Positions 1 to 11,250 of a DNA stretch of 64,000 nt are shown piece by piece; the first letter of the stretch is position 1; each line of letters opens with the position of its first letter. A program made the translations under genes and the position numbers. This DNA comes from Hippasteria phrygiana (taxonomy: Eukaryota > Echinodermata > Asteroidea > Valvatida > Goniasteridae). The stretch lies in the NCBI GenBank assembly GCA_037893225.1, contig JAZGUH010000715.1:372001-436000 (forward strand), given 5' to 3'. The notes under the pieces are model-generated. The model worked only from the letters and a program-made list of their open reading frames with translations. It had not been told where the DNA came from and searched no databases.

Positions 1-27
1 CCAGCTGGTCATTGACACAGAAGCAAG

Positions 28-1041
28 ATGAAGTTCAACTGCGTTTTCTGTAAATCCATCTTCCGAAACTGGAGGGACCTGAGACGCCATACAGAGCAAA
101 TGCATCGTAGCCGGGACGATAGCTGGAGATGCGGCTTGTGCAACTACAAGACCCACAATGGAGACGACTACGACCGCCATCGCCGACGAATGCATGGCGG
201 AGGCGAGCGAAGGCGAGTTAGGCCGTGGACAGGAAAACAGAGTCCAAGAACGAGGGACGCAGGGAGGAGTGACCGGCGAGCGAGAGAGGAACCGAGGCCA
301 CGGCCAACAGGAAATCTGCCCTCTGCACCAAGCAATCCCCCTCCTCAACCTCAGGCGACCCTACAGCGAGTGGATGAGGAATACATCCAACTCCATCCCT
401 CTCCTTCTGCAGACGAGTTGGACGCTTCATCCACCGAGCCAACTGGTCCGACCCTTACCACGGCAGAGCTGATGGAAATAATGGAGAGCCTGACGACCCC
501 CAGCCCCCTATCTCAAGAAGCAAGCAGCCCCCCAAAGAAGGAAGTACCATCCCCTCTTCCCGCCGACCAGTCTATTGATGTCCCGCCGACTCCCCTCTCC
601 CCCATGACCCAGTGGGTGGAAACAATGGAAGAAAAGCTTCAAGACCTGCTTCCCCATCCTGAGTCTGAGGGAAGTTCACTGGCAGTGGCGGTGGCATTAG
701 ACCCATCACCAGCTAGTACCAACGAGCCTCCCGCCGAGCCCGACACAAAGAAATCCCCTGCAGTTGAGGAAACTCCGGTAAACCCCCCCGAAGATGAGAT
801 TCTGAGCTCCACCGTGACCCCTGCTGTAGCCAATGAAAGCCTAGCGAGGCCCCCGACTCCGGAACCTGAAATTCCTCAGGGCCTGCCCCCAAACGACCCC
901 CGGTTCGGCAGAAGTCGCCACAAGACAGCGCCAAGGACCACCGCGGGAGCAGAAGTGGAGTGGATGAGGAAGCAAGCCTGCGAGGACCCCAACGCAAGAA
1001 GGAAGAGGGAGGATGTACTCTATCCATTGATTTTGGCATGA
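28..1041 (+). CDS. C2H2 zinc-finger, proline-rich protein (uncertain, possibly transposon-derived)
   Basis: A 337-codon ORF from an ATG at 28. The first 56 residues hold two C2H2 fingers of the form C-x2-C-x12-H-x4-H: one begins FNCVFCKSIF and the other WRCGLCNYKT. A basic, arginine-rich patch follows, then about 230 residues rich in Pro, Ser, Thr and Glu with no fold I recognise. The fingers suggest nucleic-acid binding; the tail looks disordered. The ORF lies at the window edge, so upstream exons could be missing and the ATG may be internal. Short zinc-finger plus disordered-tail proteins occur both as host genes and as first ORFs of retroelements, and I cannot decide between them. A second frame stays open from 960 to 1178 and could be the true continuation after a frameshift or splice. 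Confidence 0.5.
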   Translation: MKFNCVFCKSIFRNWRDLRRHTEQMHRSRDDSWRCGLCNYKTHNGDDYDRHRRRMHGGGERRRVRPWTGKQSPRTRDAGRSDRRAREEPRPRPTGNLPSAPSNPPPQPQATLQRVDEEYIQLHPSPSADELDASSTEPTGPTLTTAELMEIMESLTTPSPLSQEASSPPKKEVPSPLPADQSIDVPPTPLSPMTQWVETMEEKLQDLLPHPESEGSSLAVAVALDPSPASTNEPPAEPDTKKSPAVEETPVNPPEDEILSSTVTPAVANESLARPPTPEPEIPQGLPPNDPRFGRSRHKTAPRTTAGAEVEWMRKQACEDPNARRKREDVLYPLILA

Positions 1042-1179
1042 CGATCCACATGGTGACGGAAACGGCCACCTTCCCCGACGGCCGTATATTTTCATCTAGC
1101 TTTACGGAGTACACCCTGCCCTCTAATCCGGTGGCCCCACGAATCTGGAACCGGGATCATCAAGTTCACGAGGCGTAAA

Positions 1180-3170
1180 TATAATAGGACCCCCCTAATT
1201 CTTATTAAATTGTATGTGTTAGGCCCCTATTATAAATTAAAATTGAATTAAAACGTTTTGGGCCCTCAATGTAGATTAAAATGTTAGCATTTTATTTTAA
1301 AGGATACTGGCCTAAAACCGAGACAAAATGGCCTGAGATTTTACTAGTAAAATACCAGTTTGAGAAACTGTAAATTAATCATTCCTCGATTCTATGAAAC
1401 CTGAGGCTTCGTTTTATGCTTGTTATATTTCCAAAATGTCTAGGGAAGTGCACAAAAACTGGTGTCAAACTTGACTTTATTATTTTTATTGGCCGATAAA
1501 ATTGACGAGTCCATTTATATTTCTGTCATATCTGTGCGTTATCGATAGCCAGCATAAAACTGTGTAGTGAAATTAATACAATTTTGATACATTTCCCATA
1601 CGCGCACCGCTGAAGTGGTCAAAAAGTGGCGAAAAGTGGCTATTTGACTTTGGCGCCCTTTTCACGCCGCCTTCCCATGATGCACTGCTCAAGTTTTACT
1701 AAAGAAGTTAGAACAAGATGGCGGACAGTGATTGTGCGTGGAATGCAGCAAATTTTTGCAAGAAAAGTTAGTTTAATGAACATTTCGGAACTGTTAGCTG
1801 TATTTTCTGATCATAAACTTATAGATGCTGAGGCAGAGAATGTTTAAGGTAAATTAAGTGTCGTTTCTGGACGTTTTTGACAAGAAATTTTATTATAGAT
1901 GTCGGGATTTTTTCTCGATTAGGCTGCGTCAGCACAGCGTATTTACGTATTGTAACAAGTGCAAGTGTATTGTACCATGGATCCGTCCTCCATGATTGTA
2001 CTAGTCTAACGTTAGGCTAACATTATACATGTAATAGGTTCTGGCACGGCTGAATTTAAGTGTATTTCCTTGCTCTATGATTTAACTGAACTGTACTGAG
2101 AAGTGATGTATGAAAAATAGACCAACTTAATTGACCACCGTTGACTACTACATACTAACGTTAGTACTAAGGAAATGTAAACTCTAGCCAGTCTAGGACT
2201 AACGTTAGGGGCCTAAACATGCTAAAGATAAATTGAAAGTTAAATTAAAAATTATATTCGAATTCAACATTGAGGATACATTAAACATGTTAAATTACTT
2301 TGGTTGCGGACTATAACTTTGAAGAATTTCTAAATTGAACTCTAAAACTAACAAGCTTTTTGACATAAGCCTAACTACAATCAATTTAAATTTGAAATTG
2401 TTCATCAAATTTGTGTTCAGGGTATTGATTTGTTACATGTTTAGAGTTGCGGCCGAAATACCCTAAACATTTCAATATTGTTTGGAATTTTAAACATATT
2501 GGATTAGATTTAAAATTTGAAAGTGGATTTGTATGTAAGTGACCGGAATTAAGGGAGATGCTGGAAGTTTTGTGTAACATTGAGCTTTTGTGTATTTAAC
2601 AATTTCAGATTTTTGTCATACATGTAGTTTGATGCTAATTTTAAATGCGAGGACGCATTTGTATCTTAAGTAGGGGAGAGTGTAACAAAAATCGCTTATT
2701 TTTATTACAACCTACCCATGAGTGAAATAGATTCAGCCAAGTAACATTAGAGTTTGTCTTTAAACGATACAGTCAAAGATGATGCTTATTTGAAAGTTCA
2801 CATTTTATTGTCACTGACTGGACTTACCCACTGTTCGTGAGAATTCATGACAAATCCTTGATGATTATAGATGCATTTAATTAACTTAGATGACTTACCA
2901 ATGAACTTAAAGTTGTTATTCCCTACAGAAAGTTGAGCGAGTTTACGACAGTGATGTATGCATAACGTAACTGGTTAAGGACCGCTGTGAGTTTGTTCAC
3001 AATGCACGTAATGCCGAACACACACATATCTTTTGTGCAGTAATTAGGATTTGTACGTAAAACAAATACTGTACATACTTCTATGCAATCGACTGATCGA
3101 TGTGAGTGACTAATTTGCATACGCTACGCGCAGTCTGGCCAATCCGAGTGCGTTGCCCTAGATTTACGCT
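1180..3170. other. Non-coding stretch with one possible start exon
   Basis: AT-rich sequence with no convincing gene. At 1718 an ATG in a strong Kozak context (aagATGGCGGAC) opens 17 codons before a stop at 1769-1771; a weak donor (GTTAGT) overlaps the end, so it could be the first coding exon of a gene whose other exons I cannot find. The palindrome CTAACGTTAG recurs near 2010, 2157 and 2202. Confidence 0.35.
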
Positions 3171-3178
3171 GCCAAAAA

Positions 3179-3187
3179 GTATATAAG
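3179..3187 (+). promoter_or_regulatory. Candidate TATA box (gtatataag)
   Basis: A good TATA element lies about 20 bp upstream of an 11-bp hairpin and a short tandem repeat. An AATAAA occurs near 3550. This order (TATA, repeats, polyadenylation signal) is what a solo LTR of a retrotransposon would show, but I could not fix LTR ends or a target duplication. Confidence 0.4.
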
Positions 3188-3207
3188 GCGCACGTTTTTT
3201 ACATTCG

Positions 3208-3236
3208 GGGAACTGTTCGCTTCCAGAACAGTTCCC
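3208..3236 (+). other. Stem-loop, 11-bp perfect stem
   Basis: GGGAACTGTTC at 3208-3218 pairs perfectly with GAACAGTTCCC at 3226-3236 across a 7-nt loop. It is placed where the 5' end of a transcript from the TATA box at 3179 would be. Confidence 0.6.
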
Positions 3237-3249
3237 AGCGAAGAAGAAC

Positions 3250-3392
3250 AAGACGGCTAGCAAGTGCCATGAAGAGTAAGTCGGCTACAAGAGCCGTGAA
3301 GATTAATACAAGAATAAGTCGGCTACAAGAGCCGTGAAGATTAATAGAAGAATAAGTCGGTTACAAGAGCCGTGAAGTTAATAGCATGTTAA
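3250..3392 (+). repeat. Short tandem repeat, about 38-bp unit
   Basis: The motif AAGTCGGCTACAAGAGCCGT starts at 3278, 3315 and (one change) 3354, with a degenerate copy near 3250. Units are separated by an AT-rich spacer (GATTAATA). It directly follows the hairpin and is non-coding as far as I can see. Confidence 0.7.
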
Positions 3393-4439
3393 TTGAGCCA
3401 CGTATTATGAATGCAAGCGCCAAGCACAGTTTGCGTTAGGCCAGTTTCCCCACTGATGGCGATATGCAAAAGGTCACTCAACTCGATCCAACAGTGAACA
3501 TTGAATGTAATTTCTCCATTGATGATTTGATTTCACCGTGAGATTCTTCGAATAAATTATACTGATTTGCCGTTGAAATACAAGATGGTTTCCTCGCTAC
3601 AATTTCTACATTGTCTGCTGAGCATCATTGTCTGACCCGTGTGTCAAGTTGTTTATGTATGTCCGTTCATGAATACTGCAATTGTCGACATAATTAATTA
3701 GGATTGGTTCTACGGTGTGACTGAAACAACGATGATGGCCCTGATTCTCAACTATACCCCCTCCCCTATGGCCCCGTCCATATAGTTTGACCTTCGAGAC
3801 GCCCTTCCCCTAAACCCCTTTTCCAATCCCCGCCCATTTTGTAAACCTTCTTCACACGTACACGGGCAGCTACCGGATTCTGTGAAGCACGCCCTCTGTA
3901 GCCAACGTGCGCTGAGCCTCCGCAGTGAACAGCCATCGAGCCGTAAGTATACGGTGGGTATCGCATCTACCGGGGGTGTGAACAATCATTCTCTGAACGG
4001 GTGTTCCGGGCCCGTTACAGTATCAACCAGTTGAGTTGGCGCTGTCCGACAGCATTTATTTCACATCTTGGGGACAGTGCATGTTGAAAGGATGTGGTCA
4101 CTGGACTCACATTAAATTTTGTTGTGATGTCAAGCGTCTGAGAGCAAAAGACACGTTCTTCTGCCCCTGTCATGGTATGCCCTGCATACCAACAGTGGAG
4201 GAGTAACTGTGTCCTAACAGAAAACTGTATATTCATGTACATTGTATATCAATTTGACAAATTTGTCATTATTATCTTAGGAGCTACTGTCTACACTCCA
4301 AGTACTGACTCTAAATCTTGGCAATTTTCACAATTTCTCAGTATTTTAACTTTTCCTTCATTACGTCGACAAGATGTAGCCTATTCTACAAGTTAAGTAG
4401 GGCTTACAAGTCACGTCGCACTGCACAATTTGTAAAAAT

Positions 4440-5590
4440 ATGGTTCCACGGGGCTCTCATAGAGTGTGACGCAATGACCCTCGCGCTATCGGACCTGTAG
4501 TTCTAAAGATTTGGGCCTTAGAAAAATGCACATTTAATGTGACGTTATATATCACGTGATGACGTCATCATTTCGTCAGTTTAGTTTGCATCTATCACAC
4601 ATCATGGTCTTAGCACATACCGAAATGCAGCCCAATCGGACCTGCAGTTCTGTAGATGTAGGCCTTTAAAAATGCACGATTAATCACGTTGGAATTGTCT
4701 GAAATCATAGTCACAACTCACAAGATGGCGCTATACACATTTCCAGCTCAGACACTTTAGCAGAATATCTAAATTCCACCTCATTCTTGGAAATTCTGCA
4801 ACCGCTAAGGTTGTCTGCTGCCCTCAAGACATTGGTGTATATGCACTGACATGCGGGATGAATTCGACTGCTTCCCGCACCATACGATATCCTAATCCTG
4901 TATTAGAAGTCCGAACGACAACGGAAGGACCGATAACGAGTCTAAATCAGTCCACACATAAATTCACAACGCGCTACAAAATACCCACGGTTATCGCCTT
5001 CCCAGAATTCTTACGTTATCTTATTGCTTTTCGCTAAATTTTGAAATGGGCCTTATTATTTCATACTGGAATGAGCCACGATCATTTCCGCTTGCAGTAA
5101 GGTCGACCAAAATACAATAAATGAAATGAATTGTCTTATTCTTGCTGTCATAGGAGGTTGCTAAACACGCAAAATTGCTTTTTAAGTTAATGGCCTCCAG
5201 ATGACGTCATGATGACGTCACAAACATTTTACTCAAACAGAAAAAATGTTGCCGCCCAACTAATACTTTGCAATAGATATAAACTTCACATCTCGATTGG
5301 TTTTTCAGATATTGAGCCTGCAAGCGTGGAAAATTAAATATTCATGAGGCCACAATTTGAAAACTACTGACGTCATTGCTTTAGGACCATCTACGCTACA
5401 TGGCCTTTGTTGTGCCAACTCGATTTGACAATGCGAGCTTCAACAGTATGAAATTAGGTGGAAAAGGGAGTTGTGTACAAAACCTATGGCAAAAATGGCA
5501 GAAGAAAAATAATAAAAAGAAAAAGAAAAAAACAAATCTTAACGAAAACAATAGCTGCTCCGGGGCGCTGCGCACCGGAGCAGCTAATAA
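4440..5590 (+). repeat. Dispersed repeat with TGACGTCA motifs and A-rich, hairpin 3' end
   Basis: The text near 4480-4690 (TCGGACCTG..GTTCT..GATG, then atcacgtgatgacgtcatca) matches the family found in three tandem copies at 42.8-44.6 kb. More TGACGTCA palindromes lie at 5201-5222. The stretch ends with an A/G-rich tract (5506-5540) and a perfect 11-bp stem-loop (5553-5563 with 5575-5585, AGCTGCTCCGG). The 42.8 kb copy also ends in an A-rich tract plus hairpin, so both look like one mobile family. The left boundary is not defined. Confidence 0.5.
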
Positions 5591-8160
5591 GGTAATGTTA
5601 CAATTCGGATGTGTTGATAGAATTTGTTCAATCAAATCCGCCTAACAAAATACTTTTTAAACTGTTAACAAGAAACAAACGTTGAGGTATGCATTTTTTT
5701 GGGTGGATAATAAAACATAGATCCTGTCAATAGTCTAGTCCAGGATAGCAATCCACATTCTACAATGTAACAAACTATGTAGAGAACAAGTTGCTAACGG
5801 TGGCTTTATATAATTATAAATCAGCTATAAATAATGGATAGACATATGCTATTGGAATGAACAGAAAATTAAGGTATTTGCACAGGATGAGAAATTGCTG
5901 TGATTTGCGTCATTGCAATGTTAACTCAAATATAAGGGTTAACCCTTCCAGCTAACTGCATGCGATGTACATGTTGCCTGGGGATCAAATTTGCCAGTGA
6001 TCCCATCTGCACAAGAGAGTGGAAGGTTGTGGGTTCGAATTCCACCCAAACAGTATGTGATTTGTTTATACCTCACATAGACTGGAAAGCACTGAGCATG
6101 CAATGCTAATTGTAAAGCATGTACATGTAATACTAGGTCGGGAAGGGCAAACCCTTATTTGAAATTTAAATAACAGAATGATATTAGGACACACAGGGCT
6201 CTGTTTTTTCATCAGATTGGAAATGTTTTCAATTTGATTTCCAAAATGTCAAAGGAATGCTTCTTACAAAGACTACATGTAAACTACAAAAACAGCACGT
6301 ACATGTATATTGTTTATACAATGTAATTATTCTTTTGTGTCCGGTTGAAACATGACAAGTAATACAACTGAGGTAATGTTACCACTGATGTCGTTCACCT
6401 TTTTGAGGGTTGTGTTGATTTCTTTAGACTTTATAAGACATTTTTCATAAATTGCCAATAAATATTATCCATGCTTTTAAAAAAAAAATAGCATTTGTTT
6501 CAAAAAGCACATTTTCTTCAACAGATAACATTACAAAATGTTTTTATGAATTTTTGCAACCCTCTATTTTTTTTAACCTAAAGATGTTCGCACACTCGGA
6601 GAATTGTGTGGATCAAACTTTTAGACATGGCATTTGCCATAAAGTCTAAAACTTGTAATAAGTGATCCTATTGATTTATCTTCACAGGTAATTCTATAGA
6701 ATTGTCAATCAAGTGGCATGTTTGAATTAATTTTGTTCATAGTGAATTTTACTGAAAGCATGGATAATACAGGGAAATGCATGGAAATACTTGAAGCAAA
6801 TACTTTAAAAATACATGTGCATGCACATGTTTTGAAATTCCTAATCCGTATACGTGTATCTACTTATTGGCAAATGTTGAGGAATCCCCCCCCCCCCCCC
6901 CCCCCCCCGGAGATGTGTTATCTTTTTTAGTTCAATGCATACATTAAAATAGTTTCTACATGCGTTAAGCCAACAATATTTCATTTTACATTAACCTCAG
7001 TGAACTTAAAAATGACCTAATAAAAAATATAAAGCAAAATCACATATTACACATTTTCAAACCCACGTACATGTAGTTTGTGTACTCCAGCTTTATCGTC
7101 GAAAAAAAATGTGGGGATTATAATGCCTCAACAAAACATTTTCATTAAATTTCAATTTATAAGTCGAACCATATTTGACGGAAATTTATCTGGTAAAAAT
7201 AATAGAATACCTATATTAATAAAATCTTTGAAAATAACAATTCACATAGCTGTGTTTACTATATAAAACAAATTAATAATTTCCTTGAACATGAAAAAGA
7301 AATTCCCATCGTATCATAATATTTGAGGCACAATATACTGAGCTTGATATATTTTTCAATATATTTTTGGTCAAGCGAGGGCGCTGTTTTTCCTATGTTT
7401 TTCTTTAAAGTGAAAAATGTGAAGATTTTTTCGGGAATTACACATTAATGTGCAATTTTTGAGCGTATGATCAAGTGAATCCTTGATTATAAAATATACA
7501 CATGTTATCTACCATTTGAGCCATATTGTGTGTCCCCCCGAAACGTTGGAGAACAGAAATCGCTTTCTGAAAGGATTTCAGGCCCATGCCCTACAGTCTT
7601 CAACCTTTAATTTTGAGAATTTTCTTGGGACATTTTAGTGCAATATAGCCTAGGAGTAGAAAGATTGTGTTTTCTGTGTTCTTGCCACATTAGTCATGTT
7701 ATTGTTAGTACATGTCACGCATGTAAATTTTCTTCCTCATTTTTTACAGATTTTGCTGACATAGGCAGGCTAAATCTTGAAATAACAGGTTGTGCCACAC
7801 AGTTGTTATCAAGGAGGGTTGGTTATTTTCCAAGATTTGCTGTTCCTTACCGATTTTGGTGGGAGGTATTAATTACCCCTTGCGTACATGTACGGACACG
7901 ACGGATGATGACGCTAGCCCATGTCGTCCCCCCCAAAAAAGTGCCACCACGGGCACCAGGCCGGATGACAGCCGCCGTTGACGTTTGTGCAGTTTCAATC
8001 CATTGTTGGATTATTGTTTATGTCATGCTTGACTGCACAAACTCATTGTAGCGGTTTGATTTGGCTGCCAGAACCACTGCAACACCCCGACGTCTCCCGT
8101 AAAATACCGTGCCCAAGGGGTTAATTAAAGCATGGAGGAAGGATCCTCCATAGACCTTAA
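5591..8160. other. Non-coding stretch
   Basis: AT-rich sequence without a gene that I can support. It includes a pure C tract at 6888-6908 that creates an artificial poly-proline ORF. Open frames at 7638-8051 have no recognisable domain. Confidence 0.5.
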
Positions 8161-8292
8161 CGCAAATACCGCCTGGATGAGACGTCACAATGGTTACTAG
8201 CCGTGCGAAAGAAACGCGCACCAAAATCGCTCCCATTTCCTTCCCACAATCCCTTGTGACCATTGTGACGTCTCGACCAGGCAGTATTTGCG
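8161..8292. mobile_element. Small MITE-like inverted repeat
   Basis: The arm at 8161-8193 (CGCAAATACCGCCTGGATGA then GACGTCACAATGGT) is the near-perfect reverse complement of 8260-8292. The spacer is about 66 bp. Copies of TTAAAGCATGGAGG and CTTGCTCTATGG flank it on both sides. Confidence 0.6.
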
Positions 8293-8407
8293 ACATGGTC
8301 TATGACCTTGCTCTATGATTAAAGCATGGAGGTAGTAAAGCAATTCTTTCCTGCTTGGTCTAACCATAGAGCAAGGATAAGGAACCCTTGCTCTATGGTC
8401 TAACTCT

Positions 8408-9515
8408 AACGTTAGCCTAGTCCGAGTAACTTGGACCCTTCATATCGCCTTTTTTAACATTTGGACATGATCTGGCGATTAGTAGGGTCCAAGTCGATTG
8501 TGCGATAGAGAATGGCCAAACACAAAATCCCCCCAAAAAACATCAGAATTCAACCTTACAACGGCCACCAAAATACTAGATACGCCACCACCTGACCAAG
8601 TGGAGTTCCGTGATCAGATAAATGTACCAAGGTTTACTTAACATCCAAATAAAAAGTGAAATTTTACCGTTTATTTCCCAGAGACCCCCGCAGAACATGT
8701 CTTTTCGCCGTTTTGAAGTTCAAAAAGTGACTCCTCCATCTTGCATGACGTACGTCACCCTGATGCGCAGCGCCCGCATGCACCTAGTCTAGGTTCCAAG
8801 ACGTTCTTAGCGGTGCGACGTATAGCGCGCACGGCCGGCCGACAGCGCCCTCGCGCCAAGGCGTGTGTTTGTGTTTGTGTAGCTAGAGGGTGCTGCCATG
8901 CCGTGCGCGCTGTACGTCGTACCGCGCTAAGGACGTCTTGAAACCAAGACTAGCATGCACCGCGCGACAACCTGTTTATGCCGGCGACTGTTTCGTGAAG
9001 AATTTCCTACCTCATGACGCGCGTGAAACCTCGAATCAATATACTACACATGCTACATGTATATGATCTACACACGAACACGTACAGCGACCGTTTTACC
9101 ACTCGCGAAGCAGTCGCCGGCAGGTTGTCGGGCGGTGCATGCGGCCGCGGGCGCTGCGCATCAGGGTGACGTACGTCATGCAAGATGGAGGAGTCACTTT
9201 TTGAACTTCAAAACGGCGAAAAGACATGTTCTGCGGGGGTCTCTGGGAAATAAACGGTAAAATTTCACTTTTAATTTTGGATGTTAAGTAAACCTTGGTA
9301 CATTTATCTGATCACGGAACTCCACTTGGTCAGGTGGTGGCGTATCTAGTATTTTGGTGGCCGTTGTAAGGTTGAATTCTGATGTTTTTGGGGGGGATTT
9401 TGTGTTTGGCCATTCTCTATCGCACAATCGACTTGGACCCTACTATCGCCAGATCATGTCCAAATGTTAAAAAAGGCGATATGAAGGGTCCAAGTTACTC
9501 GGACTAACGTTAGCC
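8408..9515. mobile_element. 1.1 kb palindromic (foldback) MULE-like element with 10-bp target duplication
   Basis: The arm starting AGTCCGAGTAACTTGGACCC at 8419 is mirrored by GGGTCCAAGTTACTCGGACT ending at 9505. The arms run about 365 bp each (to roughly 8787 and from roughly 9137) and are nearly identical. AACGTTAGCC stands at 8408-8417 and again at 9506-9515, directly outside both ends, as expected of a target-site duplication. Long arms plus a 9-11 bp duplication is the pattern of Mutator-like (MULE) elements. No transposase is present, so the element is non-autonomous. A second nested palindrome fills the middle (about 8786-8957). Confidence 0.75.
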
Positions 9516-10240
9516 CTAGTTTCCGGACATTACCCGCATGCACAATGCTTAAAAACTTACCCAAACTGTCTTTTTTTTTCAACCAATGGAAGCCCTCGAT
9601 GTTCAGAGCAAGCTCTTGTTTGGAATCTGTGTGCTTCAACTAATCAAGTTGAACGCTGTTCCTAACGTTACTATTTCCCTAAATCCTTGCTTCTGTTTAG
9701 ACTCTGAAAATATAAAAAATTGGGCGAGCTGTTTTGCATGATGTCATTCTATTTTTATCTCGAAGTACACACCCAACCTCGTTCCCATGGTGTCGAGCAG
9801 CGCCCTCACCGACACCACAGCTGCTCTATGGAATTATTTAAATGTCCAAGATTTTTGGACACGCATGCAAATTAGGCTCCTATATGAGCGATGTATTCTG
9901 GGCACGTACATGTAGTCTGATGGCAATACTTTACATCTTCGTCGCATTCCCAGCATTGATTAGCTTGACTGTAAAATCGTGCAAAAAGGCCGCAAAAAAC
10001 TACGTGCAGTTCATGGGTTCTCAGAGTCAGATGGTTGGTTTAGCCCATGGAGGTATTCGTGCTTTTAATACCTCCATGGTTTAGCCATAGAGCTTGCTCT
10101 ATGGTTTAGCATAGTCAACGAAGCGTCATTTATCTCAAAATGCCAAAAAACTAATTTACATACCCCTGTGATACCAGTTTTCCTTGTGGTGTTTCCGTAC
10201 GTGGCGCACACTCAGGCAAATTAGGCATACTGCTCTCTGA
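9516..10240. other. Non-coding stretch
   Basis: No supported gene. A short palindrome around CATGGAGGTATT/AATACCTCCATG lies at 10037-10079 and the CTCTATGG motif seen at 8.3 kb recurs at about 10090-10112. Confidence 0.45.
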
Positions 10241-10845
10241 TTGGTCAAATACTGGCCGCTGAGCACGCGCAAAAGACACGGACACTATTTGGCATGTATT
10301 ATTACATGCCAATTAATAGTGTCCACTGCTAAAAAGTGTCCGCTCATGCATGCGTTGCAACGTTGCATATTATGCACAGCACAATATGAACACCCAGACA
10401 CACACAAAGCACGCTACCAAATACTGTCATTTTCTTGCCAAATACTGTCCGTTCCTTGCCAAATACTTTTTTTACTGTACCTCATTACGTATTCATGTAT
10501 GTACCAGCGACTATTTTGAATCGTTGGATGAGTTTTTATCCACTTTTTTTTTCTTGACGGCCCGTTCAACTCTATCATACTGTCTGCTTGTTACATATGT
10601 TCCCCCTTCGTAAAAATAAACCCAAAATGATGATATTAAAAGATGCGAATGAGTTAACTTATCGTCACGCAGCGTTGATAGCTTGACGGCAAGGACGCGA
10701 TGGATGCACGCGCGCTACGCCGCCCGGACACTATTTAGCAAGCTTTCGGTTTCGCGATGACGTAATACCCACTTGACCAATCAGAGAGCAGTATGCTAAT
10801 GAGCGGACAATATATGGCACCGGACACTTTTTGGCATGACATGCA
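10240..10845. repeat. Cluster of inverted GGACACT repeats
   Basis: GGACACTATTTGGCATG near 10280 faces its inverted copy about 30 bp on; further copies lie near 10336, 10728 and 10822 in both orientations. CTCTCTGATTGGTCAA at about 10232 is mirrored by TTGACCAATCAGAGAG near 10775. The whole looks like a degraded foldback element of about 600 bp. Open frames inside it have no recognisable domain. Confidence 0.5.
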
Positions 10846-11250
10846 CTCAGTGTGAAAGCTTTGGTTAAAAAGCAATTGCGGAAACCTTTTTGTTGTCCAA
10901 AACGTCCCACGATTGTCGCTTTTGGAATACAAGATGCAAGTATCGATTTGACGGGTGTAATTTTTGAGGGGCTGGGCGTCGCCATTGCAGAAATTGTTGA
11001 GAATATATACTACAGAAAAGTCACTTTAACGTTAAAAAATACCAACAAAAGTTTCACTTTTGGCGCGCCGGCAAAACAATTCATCAAGAAATACAGTGGA
11101 ATCACCAACTGTACGGTTTTAATTTCTCTATATGCTAATAAGCTAATGCTGTATTTTCACTATCCAATCAGGGCACGAGTAAGGAGTTCCCATCCCAGGG
11201 CTTACTATTGAAAACGAGGTTGAAAATAAAGTAAGCTATGGAAACGAACT

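Noticed and set aside
5400..5645. Lysine-rich 81-codon ORF
   Set aside because: It translates the A-rich tract and hairpin of a repeat family.
10852..11211. 119-codon ORF beginning at a GTG
   Set aside because: No recognisable domain, no ATG at its start and it overlaps repeat sequence; not supported as a gene.
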